In this document: piece by piece, positions 8,917 through 16,761 of the stretch
How the letters are laid out: each line of letters begins with the position of its first letter
How positions within the stretch are numbered: position 1 is the first letter of the stretch
Assembly (NCBI GenBank): GCA_016867835.1
Contig: VGIQ01000017.1
Span: forward strand, 1-34,408
From: Calditrichota bacterium
GTDB taxonomy: Bacteria; Electryoneota; AABM5-125-24; Hatepunaeales; Hatepunaeaceae
Direction of reading: 5' to 3'
DNA length: 34,408 nucleotides
Program-made: the position numbers and the translations under genes
Notes under the pieces: generated by a model
What the model saw: only the letters and a program-made list of their open reading frames with translations
Databases searched by the model: none
What the model was told of the DNA's origin: nothing

Positions 8917-11202
8917 ATGACCTTTAAGCGCTTCATACATATCCTGAAACTGCACTCGCCGGCCAACATCGCGCGGGTGATGTTTCGACGCCAGACTCGC
9001 TGCCCGATTGTTAGTGCACTGCTCTTCCTCGGGGCGTTCTTCGCACCGGTCAAGGCGGCGTTGATCTCCGGGCGGGTGCTGGACGGTCTTACGGGGGCGC
9101 CGCTGGAAGGCGCACACATTGCGCTGGAAGGCGGTGAGGTCTTCGCGTCGGATGGGGAGGGCCGATTCTATGTGGCAAGCCTTCCACCGGGCGAGGTCGT
9201 TCTGGATGTGAGTTATGTCGGATACCTTCCGGATCGAAGACGCGTTGCCTTCAATGCGGTGGGTGATACCGCGCAGGTTGAATTGCGCCTTTATCCACAG
9301 GCGGTTGCGCTGAGCGACGTCGTCTATACCGCAACGCGAACTTTCAAAACCTTGAAGTCGGTTCCGGTAGCAACCGAACTCATTACCCGCCGGGACTTTG
9401 AACGTCGCGGAGCGCTGACTGCCGCGGACGCGCTGGACGCCGAGATCGGCTACGAGGTCCGAAGCGACTTCTCAGGTCGCGGTGTCATGCTGCAGGGCGC
9501 CGATCCGGACAAGGTGCTCATCCTCGTCGATGGCAACCGCGTCATCGGGCGGGTTAACGGGTCGATTGACCTCGAGCAGATTGCCCTTTCCAACGTCAAG
9601 CAGATTGAGGTCGTCAAGGGCGCAGTCTCGACGCTCTACGGGAGCGAAGCGATCGGCGGGGTGATCAACGTCATCACCGCTGCGCCTGAAGACGGGCTGA
9701 ATATTCGGTTCGACGGGTCGGGCGGCGCGCGACTGGGGCGCACCCGGGGCTCACCGCCGAATCCCAATCTTGCTTCCGGAGTCACCCTCGGCAGCCGCAT
9801 CGGGCAGCTCGACTGGTCCGGGTCACTCCGCTATAGTCACACCGGCTTGATCGACCTCAATCCTATTACCCCCCATACCGACGGCACCGACGAGTCGGAC
9901 CGTCTCACCGGCGACCTTCGCCTTAGATACCCACTTGGCAATATCGTTCAACTGACCCTCACCGGCCGCGGCTTCGACGAAGAGAAGACGTGGGTCGAAG
10001 ATGGCGGACTGATTACGCTACCGATTAGTTTCGACGACCGGGAGGTCAACCGGCAGAGTGGTCTCGCGGCGGAAGTCCTTTGCCAGCCGTCGCCGGAGGA
10101 GCGTTACAGCGTCAAGGTCTATCGCAGCGACAACCATCACCGGTGGGAAAAGTGGACCCAGCCGCAGTGGGGAACGCCCTTCGTGCGGGACTTCAGCGAA
10201 GGCAACGAGGACTATTCGGAAGCCTCGTTCCAATTGACGAAGCCGATTGCGGGCAAACACCTGATGACCTTGGGCGGCGACCTCTATCAGTGGGATATCA
10301 AGTCGGATGCCTCCCTGGGAGGCTTACGGTCGCCTTTTGCGGGAAGTCTGACCGCGTGGAATCTCTTTGCGCAGGACGAGTGGCGCGTCGGTTTGGGCTG
10401 GACGCTGCTGCCGGGAATGCGCTATGAGAACCATGAGATCTACGGGGGCAACTGGAGTCCGCGGCTTTCGGCGATGCTCGAACTGCGCGACGACCTGCGC
10501 CTTAGAGCCTCAGTCGGACAGGGCTACCGGGCGCCCTCCTCGAAGGAACTCTATTTCGTCTTCAATCACGCCTCAGCCGGTTATATCGTCTATGGCAACC
10601 GCGACCTGAGACCGGAGCGATCGACCAATGTCAACTTTTCGCTCGAGCACAACTATCGCAACTCGTCGGTGGCGCGGATCACCTTCTTTGCCAACTGGAT
10701 GCGCAATCTGATCGATTTTGAGCCGATTGGGGTGAGCGAAGACTACTACACCGGCATCTTCAGGTATAACAACATCTATTCCTCGTGGGTAAAGGGGGTT
10801 GAGGTCGAACGCGGCTTCATTCCCTTGCGGGGAGTCGAAGCCCGCATCGCTTATTCCTACACCATAAGCCGGAATGACTCGACCGGATCGCCGCTGGTTG
10901 GTCGGCCGATGCATGCGGGCCGGTTCGACCTGACCCGTCAAGCCGGAGACTGGACGGTCAAAGTTTGGGGCCGTTATACCAGCCGCTCGATGTTTCAGGA
11001 TATATACGAAACCGACGCCCAACAATCCGATGAGTGGGCGCCCGCCTCACAAGTCTGGAATCTGGCTCTGACCCGTCGGGTTGGAGCCGGCCTATCCTTC
11101 TTCCTCAAAGTGGAGAACCTGCTCGACCGCACCGATTCCCGCTACGGCCCACGCGATGGCCGGGTGGTGACGGTTGGTCAGAGTTGGACGCTCCGCGAAT
11201 AG
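8917..11202 (+). CDS. TonB-dependent outer-membrane receptor, probably for heme
   Basis: The 761-residue protein is a TonB-dependent transporter that would import a large ligand across the outer membrane using energy from TonB-ExbBD. The N terminus is long; ATG 8980 is an alternative start that places the signal peptide (FRRQTRCPIVSALLFLGAFFAPVKA) at the very beginning. After cleavage comes a carboxypeptidase-regulatory-like beta domain (about residues 49-125: ISGRVLDGLTGAPLEGAHI...), a linker with a possible TonB box (SDVVYTATR), a plug domain (about 140-255, containing LILVDGNRVIG and VKQIEVVKGAVSTLYGSEAIGGVINVIT), and a 22-strand-type barrel with a YRAPSSKELYF motif. The next gene is a HmuY-like lipoprotein, so the pair resembles HmuR-HmuY heme uptake; heme as ligand is inferred from that context. 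A cobalamin or siderophore ligand cannot be excluded. Confidence 0.9.
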   Translation: MTFKRFIHILKLHSPANIARVMFRRQTRCPIVSALLFLGAFFAPVKAALISGRVLDGLTGAPLEGAHIALEGGEVFASDGEGRFYVASLPPGEVVLDVSYVGYLPDRRRVAFNAVGDTAQVELRLYPQAVALSDVVYTATRTFKTLKSVPVATELITRRDFERRGALTAADALDAEIGYEVRSDFSGRGVMLQGADPDKVLILVDGNRVIGRVNGSIDLEQIALSNVKQIEVVKGAVSTLYGSEAIGGVINVITAAPEDGLNIRFDGSGGARLGRTRGSPPNPNLASGVTLGSRIGQLDWSGSLRYSHTGLIDLNPITPHTDGTDESDRLTGDLRLRYPLGNIVQLTLTGRGFDEEKTWVEDGGLITLPISFDDREVNRQSGLAAEVLCQPSPEERYSVKVYRSDNHHRWEKWTQPQWGTPFVRDFSEGNEDYSEASFQLTKPIAGKHLMTLGGDLYQWDIKSDASLGGLRSPFAGSLTAWNLFAQDEWRVGLGWTLLPGMRYENHEIYGGNWSPRLSAMLELRDDLRLRASVGQGYRAPSSKELYFVFNHASAGYIVYGNRDLRPERSTNVNFSLEHNYRNSSVARITFFANWMRNLIDFEPIGVSEDYYTGIFRYNNIYSSWVKGVEVERGFIPLRGVEARIAYSYTISRNDSTGSPLVGRPMHAGRFDLTRQAGDWTVKVWGRYTSRSMFQDIYETDAQQSDEWAPASQVWNLALTRRVGAGLSFFLKVENLLDRTDSRYGPRDGRVVTVGQSWTLRE

Positions 11203-11225
11203 ACCTTCCCTTTTACGACCCTTCC

Positions 11226-11282
11226 AGGGCGAATTGAAACCCGCCCTCCGGGATGTTCATCGGGCGGGTGAAATCCGCCCTC
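11226..11282. repeat. Tandem hairpin repeat, family C copy 1
   Basis: Two similar modules in direct orientation, at 11226-11248 (GGGCG..TTGAAACCCGCCCTC) and 11261-11282 (GGGCGGGTGAAATCCGCCC), can each form a 5-6 bp stem around a GAAA-containing loop. Two similar modules recur at 13366-13434. The element separates the TonB receptor from the HmuY-like gene. Confidence 0.6.
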
Positions 11283-11319
11283 AAGGCACACAATCACAAC
11301 CCTCTTCAGGAGAAATGGT

Positions 11320-12387
11320 ATGCGCAATATCCTCATCGCGCTCGCACTCTCAGCGCTATTTTTCGCGGTCGGCTGCGAGAAGGACGACAGCACCGGTCCG
11401 ACCGGGCCGGGACCTTACACGCCGTCGGACTCGACCTGGTCCGACGGGTCGGGCGGTTACTACGTCCGGCTCAATGCCACCTCAAGCAGTTCCTTTCGTT
11501 ATTACGATCTCGCTAACCGGCAGGTGGTCAGCATTACCGATGCTGAAGCGCGCACCAACAACATCTGGACGTTCGCTTTTATGCGCTACAGCGGAAAGAC
11601 CAATGGCGGGGTGTCCGGCTCAAGCGATGTTCGGGCGGTCGATCTGGCCCGAATCGGGCATGCCGACAGTGTCAACTTCGATGCTGTAACCTCGGTGCCG
11701 GCAATCGACTCGAGCGCTTGGGAGAGCGACCGGACTTCCTACGCACTCGTTGACTGGTGGATCTACACCGGCCCGCCGGCGCATCAGATTCTGCCTTCGC
11801 GCAAGGTCTATGTCCTGAAGACCGCCGGGGGAAAGTATGCCAAGATGACGATCGACAGCATCAGCGACTACGGACGCAGCCACGTGGGGACTCTGGCGAT
11901 CAAATTCGTCTATCAGGCCGACGGGTCCGCGACTCTCTCCGGCCCGGCACGGTGGTCGAATCTCGACTGCTCGAGCGGCACGGCTTACTTTTCCTTTGCC
12001 ACCGGAGGCGCGGTAGCGATCGCCGATCCGATGACGTCGCTCGACTGGGACTTCCAGGTTTCCGGCTTCGACATCAAACTTAACTCGTCGCTCCATGGGC
12101 GGGGGCAGGCGGCGGTCTTCGCTCCCGATACGACCTTCGATGCGCTTCTGGCAGCGCCAATCGGTCCGCCTTATGCGAAGGACGGGGCGATATCGGTTTT
12201 CGGGTCGCTCGAGGTGAATCCGTGGTTCAACTACGGCGCGCAGCACGAGTTGATCTCGAAGAACCACGTCTATATCCTGCAGGCGTCGGGAGGAGTGCAC
12301 TACAAGGTGCAGATCACGAACTACTATCTGGTGGTGTCGGGGTCGCCGCAGTCGGCGTGGTTGACAATGCGGTTCAGGCGGCTATAG
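11320..12387 (+). CDS. Lipoprotein with two tandem HmuY-like heme-binding domains
   Basis: HmuY proteins are surface lipoproteins that take heme from host or environmental hemoproteins and hand it to a TonB receptor. This 355-residue protein has a signal peptide ending near GC (residue 19), consistent with lipidation, then a low-complexity linker. The first HmuY-like unit spans about residues 45-215: FRYYDLANRQVV, WTFAFMRYSGKTNGGVSG, and KVYVLKTAGGKYAKMTI. A second, more diverged unit spans about 220-355: AYFSFATGGAVAI, LDWDFQVSGFDIKLNSSL, HVYILQASGGVHYKVQITNY. Single-domain members are about 200 residues, so this looks like an internal duplication. AGGAG at 11308-11312 is a good ribosome site. 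It lies 117 bases after the TonB receptor gene in the same direction. HmuY family membership is fairly sure; the ligand is inferred. Confidence 0.82.
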   Translation: MRNILIALALSALFFAVGCEKDDSTGPTGPGPYTPSDSTWSDGSGGYYVRLNATSSSSFRYYDLANRQVVSITDAEARTNNIWTFAFMRYSGKTNGGVSGSSDVRAVDLARIGHADSVNFDAVTSVPAIDSSAWESDRTSYALVDWWIYTGPPAHQILPSRKVYVLKTAGGKYAKMTIDSISDYGRSHVGTLAIKFVYQADGSATLSGPARWSNLDCSSGTAYFSFATGGAVAIADPMTSLDWDFQVSGFDIKLNSSLHGRGQAAVFAPDTTFDALLAAPIGPPYAKDGAISVFGSLEVNPWFNYGAQHELISKNHVYILQASGGVHYKVQITNYYLVVSGSPQSAWLTMRFRRL

Positions 12388-12410
12388 GCTTGCTCTCTAT
12401 CGGACAGAAA

Positions 12411-12442
12411 TGTGGCGTCAGGTTGGGAGACCTGACGCCACA
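12411..12442. repeat. Perfect 13-bp palindrome, hairpin family A copy 2
   Basis: The arms TGTGGCGTCAGGT and ACCTGACGCCACA pair perfectly around the loop TGGGAG, 23 bases after the HmuY-like stop codon. There is no T-run afterwards. It could act as an mRNA 3'-end stabiliser or terminator, but its similarity to 4565-4590 suggests a dispersed element. Confidence 0.7.
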
Positions 12443-12464
12443 GCGCTTGAATCTCCAACGGCTA

Positions 12465-12493
12465 TTGCATTTCGTTCACCGCACATTATATTG
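12465..12493 (+). promoter_or_regulatory. Promoter of the zinc-ribbon membrane protein gene
   Basis: TTGCAT (12465-12470), a 16-base spacer and TATATT followed by G (12487-12493) form a sigma-A-like promoter about 80 bases before the GTG start at 12574. The same TTG-N19/20-TANNTTG layout occurs at four other gene starts in this window. Confidence 0.6.
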
Positions 12494-12573
12494 TCCTATT
12501 CTCCAGAATTGGGCAGCGCGTTCATGCTGCCGCTTCCGACCGGTCGTTCACCCTAACCCGGAGCCGCCACGCC

Positions 12574-13350
12574 GTGAGATGTCCCAATTGCAAAGGTTCC
12601 ATCTCGACCTATAACTTCATTAAGGAGAAGACCTGCCCCGCCTGCGGCGAGAAGTTGAAGAAGATGCCGACGCGGGAGCAATTGCGCGAGTTCTTCATCT
12701 GGTTCGCCGAGGACAAAGGCTACATCTTTTGGGCGATAGCCTACTGGATCACGGTCTGGGTGGTGTCGTTCTTCGAACTGGCGTTCGGTGAGGGGGTGCT
12801 CTTCGACTACATCACTGACCATAACTTCCGGTTTCTCTTTATGGCGGTCTGGTCGGGCTCGATGATCGACTATATCGCCAAGGCGAACGTGGAAGTTACG
12901 GCGGTGCGGAACAAATTCATCTTCCGGCCACCGAGATACTTACGCAACTATCGCCGCTGGACGGACATCTTCCTCGTTCTGGGGCTAATTGGCGCCGGCT
13001 ATCTGCAATATCGCTATCCCAACTACATTAGCCCGCTCGTCCTGTTCACGTTCATTCCGACCTTTATGGTTTGCCTCCTCTGGGCTATAATGGGCGTCTT
13101 TCTGACCGAGGACGATATGAACGACAAGCGCATCCGGTACTTCCTTGAGGAGATGCGGATCACCCGGGTGCGGAAGTATCAGCGGGCCGGAGCGATCTAC
13201 ATCGGAGGGCTCTTTCTGGCCGGGGTGCTCTACTACAATCTGGTGCGGATATCGGGGCTTTGGTTCTACATTTGGAACTCCCGGATCGTCTATGATACGG
13301 TGACCTTCTTCAACCAGTATTTCGGCTGGGTGAAGAAGTTCGCCCGGTAG
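12574..13350 (+). CDS. Zinc-ribbon multi-pass membrane protein of unknown function
   Basis: The 258-residue protein begins with a zinc-ribbon: Cys3-x2-Cys6 and Cys21-x2-Cys24 (CPNC...CPAC), a small cytoplasmic metal-binding knuckle. It continues with about five hydrophobic segments, near residues 47-68 (YIFWAIAYWITVWVVSFFEL), 83-95, 128-142, 150-174 and 206-225, so it is an integral inner-membrane protein. Many aromatic and basic residues flank the segments. No enzyme motif is recognised. The start GTG 12574 immediately precedes the first ribbon cysteine, so a later start is unlikely. It has its own promoter-like sequence at 12465-12493 and sits between the heme-uptake pair and the porin-cytochrome genes; a role with either is possible but unsupported. 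Confidence 0.75.
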   Translation: MRCPNCKGSISTYNFIKEKTCPACGEKLKKMPTREQLREFFIWFAEDKGYIFWAIAYWITVWVVSFFELAFGEGVLFDYITDHNFRFLFMAVWSGSMIDYIAKANVEVTAVRNKFIFRPPRYLRNYRRWTDIFLVLGLIGAGYLQYRYPNYISPLVLFTFIPTFMVCLLWAIMGVFLTEDDMNDKRIRYFLEEMRITRVRKYQRAGAIYIGGLFLAGVLYYNLVRISGLWFYIWNSRIVYDTVTFFNQYFGWVKKFAR

Positions 13351-13365
13351 AAGTATGTGAATTAT

Positions 13366-13434
13366 CGGGCGGGTTGAAACCCGCTCTCCAGACTTGTAGG
13401 ATAAACAAGGGGGCGGGTGTAAATCCGCCTTCTT
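13366..13434. repeat. Tandem hairpin repeat, family C copy 2
   Basis: The first module contains GCGGGTTGAAACCCGC (13369-13384), a near-perfect palindrome; the second (13410-13434) has GGCGG..TAAAT..CCGCC. They are in direct orientation and match the pair at 11226-11282. The rest of the 241-base gap up to 13592 shows nothing further that is clear. Confidence 0.6.
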
Positions 13435-13591
13435 GCGTTTTGGGCTTGCGTCAAATGACGCGCGGACGTTGCGCATCAGTGCCAAGCGGAGGGGCTATAC
13501 CTTGCAGTTGGCACTTGCAGGCGCTACGGCACTTGATTTGCGCACTCAGGCAGGATTCACGCTTCCCTCACGAGATGAGGAGATTTAGACT

Positions 13592-14788
13592 ATGCAGAAG
13601 ATGATCCTAACTGCTGCAATCTTCGCTATGCTCTTCGGAAAGCCGGTTGCTGCCGGGCCGCTGAATGGCGAACTGCGGACGACTTACTACACCTGGGAGG
13701 AACCGGGCGGCGCGTCACGGTTTCTCATGACGCAGTTTGCCGGTCTCAACTGGCAGGCTGCCGGCAGCCCGTGGTCCGCGGCTGCAGCAACCGAGATGCG
13801 CGACGGCAACAGCCCTTTGCCGGGTCGCGGCGACTCCCGTCTAATCGCGCTCAATCTTCGGCATCACAGAGGCGTTGTCGATGCGCGGCTGGGGCGGTTT
13901 GCGGCAGTTCGCGCCGGGGATGCCGGGAGTTTGACCGACGGCGCCGAAGTGCGGCTCGACCTGCAGGGCTATAATATGAGTTTGATCACCCTCTCCGGCG
14001 GGCGCGAAATCTACCCCCTCTATCGAAGCGAGACGTCGCAGATCCCGGAGCGGTATCGCGGCACGGTCGCCTTTGAGGGGTTGATGTTCGGGCGGCTCAA
14101 CTATCTGCTCGATCAGACGATGCGCTACCGGGACGGGGAGAACGACGACGCCGTAACGCGGCTGACGCTGCGCTGCCAAAGATATCGCGTCGGCTGGGAC
14201 TTGCGCGCAGCTCTCGACAACAACCAGTCCGACCTCCGCTCGGTGAGCGGCGGCATCCGGTTGATTCCGCATAAGGGCGCACTGGTCCGGGTTCGCTACA
14301 GTGAACGGCGCATCCGGCTCTATGAATCTACGCCGCTGAAGGAAATAGCCTACCAGCCGACTCGGGTAGCCGAGGCAACACTTGGGCACGACCTGCCGTG
14401 GGCGGATCTGGCGGTTCAAGTCGGATATGCCCGGAGGTTGCGGGAAGCCGGCGACGTCGATCGCGCGATGCTGGCCATCGTCCATCCAATGTGTGAAGCC
14501 GGAGCGCGGTGGCAGGCAGGAAGTGACCTTAACCAAATTGGCGGCTGGGTCGGCGCGGGAGGTGTGCTCGTCCCGGGCCGTCTCCGGTGGGGACTCGATC
14601 TCGATTTTGACCGTTTCGATTCGGCATGGGACGCCGAGCCGTCCGACAACTGGGCGAACAGTCTGCGGCTCGATTGGGTGGTCTGGCCCGACGCGGTTGT
14701 ATCGGGGGGCGTCGAGCATTATCGTGACCGGGAAGCCGCATCCGACATTCGCGGCCAGCTGGCTTTCAGAGTGAGGTTTGGCTTATGA
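13592..14788 (+). CDS. Outer-membrane beta-barrel, candidate porin of a porin-cytochrome conduit
   Basis: The 398-residue protein has a signal peptide (MQKMILTAAIFAMLFGKPVAA) and then a sequence rich in alternating polar/hydrophobic strands with frequent aromatic and Arg/Asp residues (LNGELRTTYYTWEE, DARLGRFAAVRAGD, LRLDWVVWPDAVVSGGVEHYRDRE, QLAFRVRFGL), as expected for an outer-membrane barrel. It has no heme motif. No named family is recognised by eye. Its stop overlaps the ATG of the multiheme cytochrome (ATGA at 14785-14788), so the two are translationally coupled. By analogy with known conduits, in which a barrel (MtrB, OmbB) encloses a periplasmic multiheme cytochrome to pass electrons through the outer membrane, this is the best candidate for the barrel. 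That role is inference from context. TGAGGAGA at 13576-13583 provides the ribosome site. Confidence 0.75.
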   Translation: MQKMILTAAIFAMLFGKPVAAGPLNGELRTTYYTWEEPGGASRFLMTQFAGLNWQAAGSPWSAAAATEMRDGNSPLPGRGDSRLIALNLRHHRGVVDARLGRFAAVRAGDAGSLTDGAEVRLDLQGYNMSLITLSGGREIYPLYRSETSQIPERYRGTVAFEGLMFGRLNYLLDQTMRYRDGENDDAVTRLTLRCQRYRVGWDLRAALDNNQSDLRSVSGGIRLIPHKGALVRVRYSERRIRLYESTPLKEIAYQPTRVAEATLGHDLPWADLAVQVGYARRLREAGDVDRAMLAIVHPMCEAGARWQAGSDLNQIGGWVGAGGVLVPGRLRWGLDLDFDRFDSAWDAEPSDNWANSLRLDWVVWPDAVVSGGVEHYRDREAASDIRGQLAFRVRFGL

Positions 14789-15663
14789 AACGACTCCTGT
14801 CACTTTGCGCCGGTATCGGGATGGTGGTATTACTCGTGCTACTGAACCGGACGACCCTCGGCAAGCCCGAAGCGCCGCCCGTCAAGGTCTTTCCGCATAA
14901 ATATCACGTCGAAGAGGTCGCACTTGAATGCGCCCACTGCCACGCATCGGTGGCGACATCGACCTCGGGCCTGGAGCGGTTGCTGCCGGACCGGTCGGTC
15001 TGTGCGGAGTGCCACGACGACGTGGCAGAGGTCTGGCCGGAAACGCGGCCACAAGCCGGTGCGTCCTACGCGGCGTTTTCGCACCAGGCGCATACGGAGG
15101 CAGCCGATTGTCAGACCTGTCATGCCGTGCAGGCCGGCCGCGAGCCGTCGGGTGCACCGTGGCCCAATATGCGCAGTTGCTATGACTGCCATCAGACGAA
15201 GCGCGTCAATCTAACGTGCGCTCAATGCCATCAGGGTGAATTACCGGCCAAGCCGGCCAGCCACAGATTCGACTGGACGGCGAATCACGGCGAGGCAGCG
15301 ACCTTCGACCCTGTCGATTGCGCGATGTGTCACCAGCAGCAGGCGCAGGACGACTGCGCAACATGCCATCAGGGTGCCGGGTTCGGCTCGCCGCATCCGC
15401 AGAAGTTCGTCCACAGCAAGGCTTTCACGCGCGCGGGCGGGTTCGCCAACTGCCAGTCGTGTCATGAGCCGGAGTCTTTTTGCTCGGCCTGTCACATGCA
15501 GAAAATGGTGCTGCCTTCCGACCATAGTCGTCCCGGCTGGGCGAAGACCGGCAGCGGCGGAGCCCACGTCCGCAAGGCGCAGTCGGACTTCGACCAGTGT
15601 GTGATATGCCACACCAGCACGGTGAAGCAGCCCTCCTGCTTTGCCGCCGGATGCCACCAGTAA
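14785..15663 (+). CDS. Periplasmic multiheme c-type cytochrome with 11 heme motifs
   Basis: In 292 residues there are ten CXXCH heme-attachment motifs (CAHCH, CAECH, CQTCH, CYDCH, CAQCH, CAMCH, CATCH, CQSCH, CSACH, CVICH) and one final CX4CH (CFAAGCH, at the C terminus). Extra histidines, such as FPHKYHVE, FSHQAH and ANHGEA, could supply distal ligands, giving bis-His hemes. The N terminus is a signal peptide or signal anchor (MKRLLSLCAGIGMVVLLVLLN), so it acts in the periplasm. Size and heme density are like the MtrA/DmsE-type decaheme cytochromes that thread an outer-membrane barrel, though close homology cannot be judged by eye. It is coupled to the upstream barrel gene by a 4-base overlap and followed by a lipoprotein cytochrome. 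It probably carries electrons from periplasmic donors to the outer membrane. Confidence 0.93.
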   Translation: MKRLLSLCAGIGMVVLLVLLNRTTLGKPEAPPVKVFPHKYHVEEVALECAHCHASVATSTSGLERLLPDRSVCAECHDDVAEVWPETRPQAGASYAAFSHQAHTEAADCQTCHAVQAGREPSGAPWPNMRSCYDCHQTKRVNLTCAQCHQGELPAKPASHRFDWTANHGEAATFDPVDCAMCHQQQAQDDCATCHQGAGFGSPHPQKFVHSKAFTRAGGFANCQSCHEPESFCSACHMQKMVLPSDHSRPGWAKTGSGGAHVRKAQSDFDQCVICHTSTVKQPSCFAAGCHQ

Positions 15664-15673
15664 GGAGATGACG

Positions 15674-16681
15674 ATGACGACAAGAGATGGTAAAGAGCGG
15701 GACGGAGCGGTTCGTCGCGCGGTCATTCTTCTTCCGGCGGCGATGCTCTGTCTGGGTCTGGCGCTCCTTTATGGCTGTTCGGAAGAGGCGGGCGGCCCGC
15801 TCCGGACGACTCACCCGGCCGGCTGGAGCGATCCGGGCAGTTCAAACTTTCACGGCAAGGCGGTGTTGGGCGATTTGCTGACGACGTCGCTGGCGGAAAT
15901 AGAGAGCAGGATTGCATCGTGCCGCAGTTGCCATGGGCCCGATTCGTCGGCGGGACAGAAGGCGACGGCTTGTTTTATCTGCCACGACCAGTTCCCCCAT
16001 CCGGCCGGCTGGGCGGGTGCCGGAGGCGAGAATCTTCACGCCAGTCACTTACGACGGACTAACTGGAACCTGACACGGTGCAAGGACTGCCACGGCAGCG
16101 ACTACAACCGCCTCACCTGGAAGATCGGAGATAGTCCGGCCAACTGCCGCACCTGTCATACCGGCAGCAGCGGCCCTGAGGGCTGCCGGGTCTGCCACGG
16201 CGGGACGTTCAATTCGGCGCCGCCGCCGGACCTGATCGGGCGGGAGGGGACCGAATTTGTTACCGTCGGCGCGCACCAGGCGCACCTGACCGACAATCGC
16301 ATTTCGAACCCGCTCGCCTGCTCGGCATGCCACAGTTTCGCCGGGTTTGCGAGTCAGGCGCACATCGACACCATCACACCGGGCGTCGCGGAGGTAACCT
16401 TTGGCGTCGCCGCGACCGACTCGGGGCGGACGACGCCGGTCTGGGACCGCAACGCCGGCACCTGCTCGTCGGTCTATTGCCATGGGTCTATCACCCGCAG
16501 CGACGGGATAATGCGGGACGGGATCGTCGCCGAGTGGACGCGGGTCGATGGATCCCAGCGCGCTTGCGGCACCTGCCATGCGATGCCGCCTCCCGATCCG
16601 CATCCGCCTCTCGCAACCTGCAACGTCTGCCATGTCTATGCGCAGACGACGCACGTCAACGGGACGATCGACATGCGGTGA
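15674..16681 (+). CDS. Multiheme c-type cytochrome lipoprotein with 9 heme motifs
   Basis: Start ATG 15674 is chosen because AAGGAG (15662-15667) lies 6 bases upstream; the frame is open from 15641. The 335-residue product has a basic N region, a hydrophobic stretch and a lipobox (LLYGC), so it should be a lipoprotein. It contains eight CXXCH motifs (CRSCH, CFICH, CKDCH, CRTCH, CRVCH, CSACH, CGTCH, CNVCH) and one CX4CH (CSSVYCH). The C-terminal third, CSSVYCHG...ACGTCHAMPP...CNVCH, matches the CxxxxCH/CXXCH domain pattern known from Geobacter outer-membrane cytochromes. It is immediately downstream of the barrel and periplasmic cytochrome genes, so it is the candidate cell-surface terminal of the conduit that reduces or oxidises extracellular acceptors such as minerals. 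Surface exposure is inferred. Confidence 0.92.
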   Translation: MTTRDGKERDGAVRRAVILLPAAMLCLGLALLYGCSEEAGGPLRTTHPAGWSDPGSSNFHGKAVLGDLLTTSLAEIESRIASCRSCHGPDSSAGQKATACFICHDQFPHPAGWAGAGGENLHASHLRRTNWNLTRCKDCHGSDYNRLTWKIGDSPANCRTCHTGSSGPEGCRVCHGGTFNSAPPPDLIGREGTEFVTVGAHQAHLTDNRISNPLACSACHSFAGFASQAHIDTITPGVAEVTFGVAATDSGRTTPVWDRNAGTCSSVYCHGSITRSDGIMRDGIVAEWTRVDGSQRACGTCHAMPPPDPHPPLATCNVCHVYAQTTHVNGTIDMR

Positions 16682-16706
16682 GGAGAGGGGATTTGGAATC
16701 GAGTAG

Positions 16707-16747
16707 AACGGGGTGCCCTAATGTGCAGGGCACCCCGTTGTTATTCT
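16707..16747. terminator. Intrinsic terminator between convergent genes
   Basis: A perfect 13-bp stem (AACGGGGTGCCCT at 16707-16719, AGGGCACCCCGTT at 16727-16739) with a 7-base loop is followed by TGTTATTCT on the plus strand. It lies 25 bases after the cytochrome operon stop and just past the stop of the minus-strand hydrolase gene, so it may serve both directions, though the minus-side tail is less T-rich. Confidence 0.85.
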
Positions 16748-16761
16748 GGAAGATAACCCGC

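Noticed and set aside
12411-12442. Terminator of the HmuY-like gene
   Set aside because: The hairpin is perfect, but no T-run follows and its core resembles the repeat at 4565, so it is listed as a repeat.
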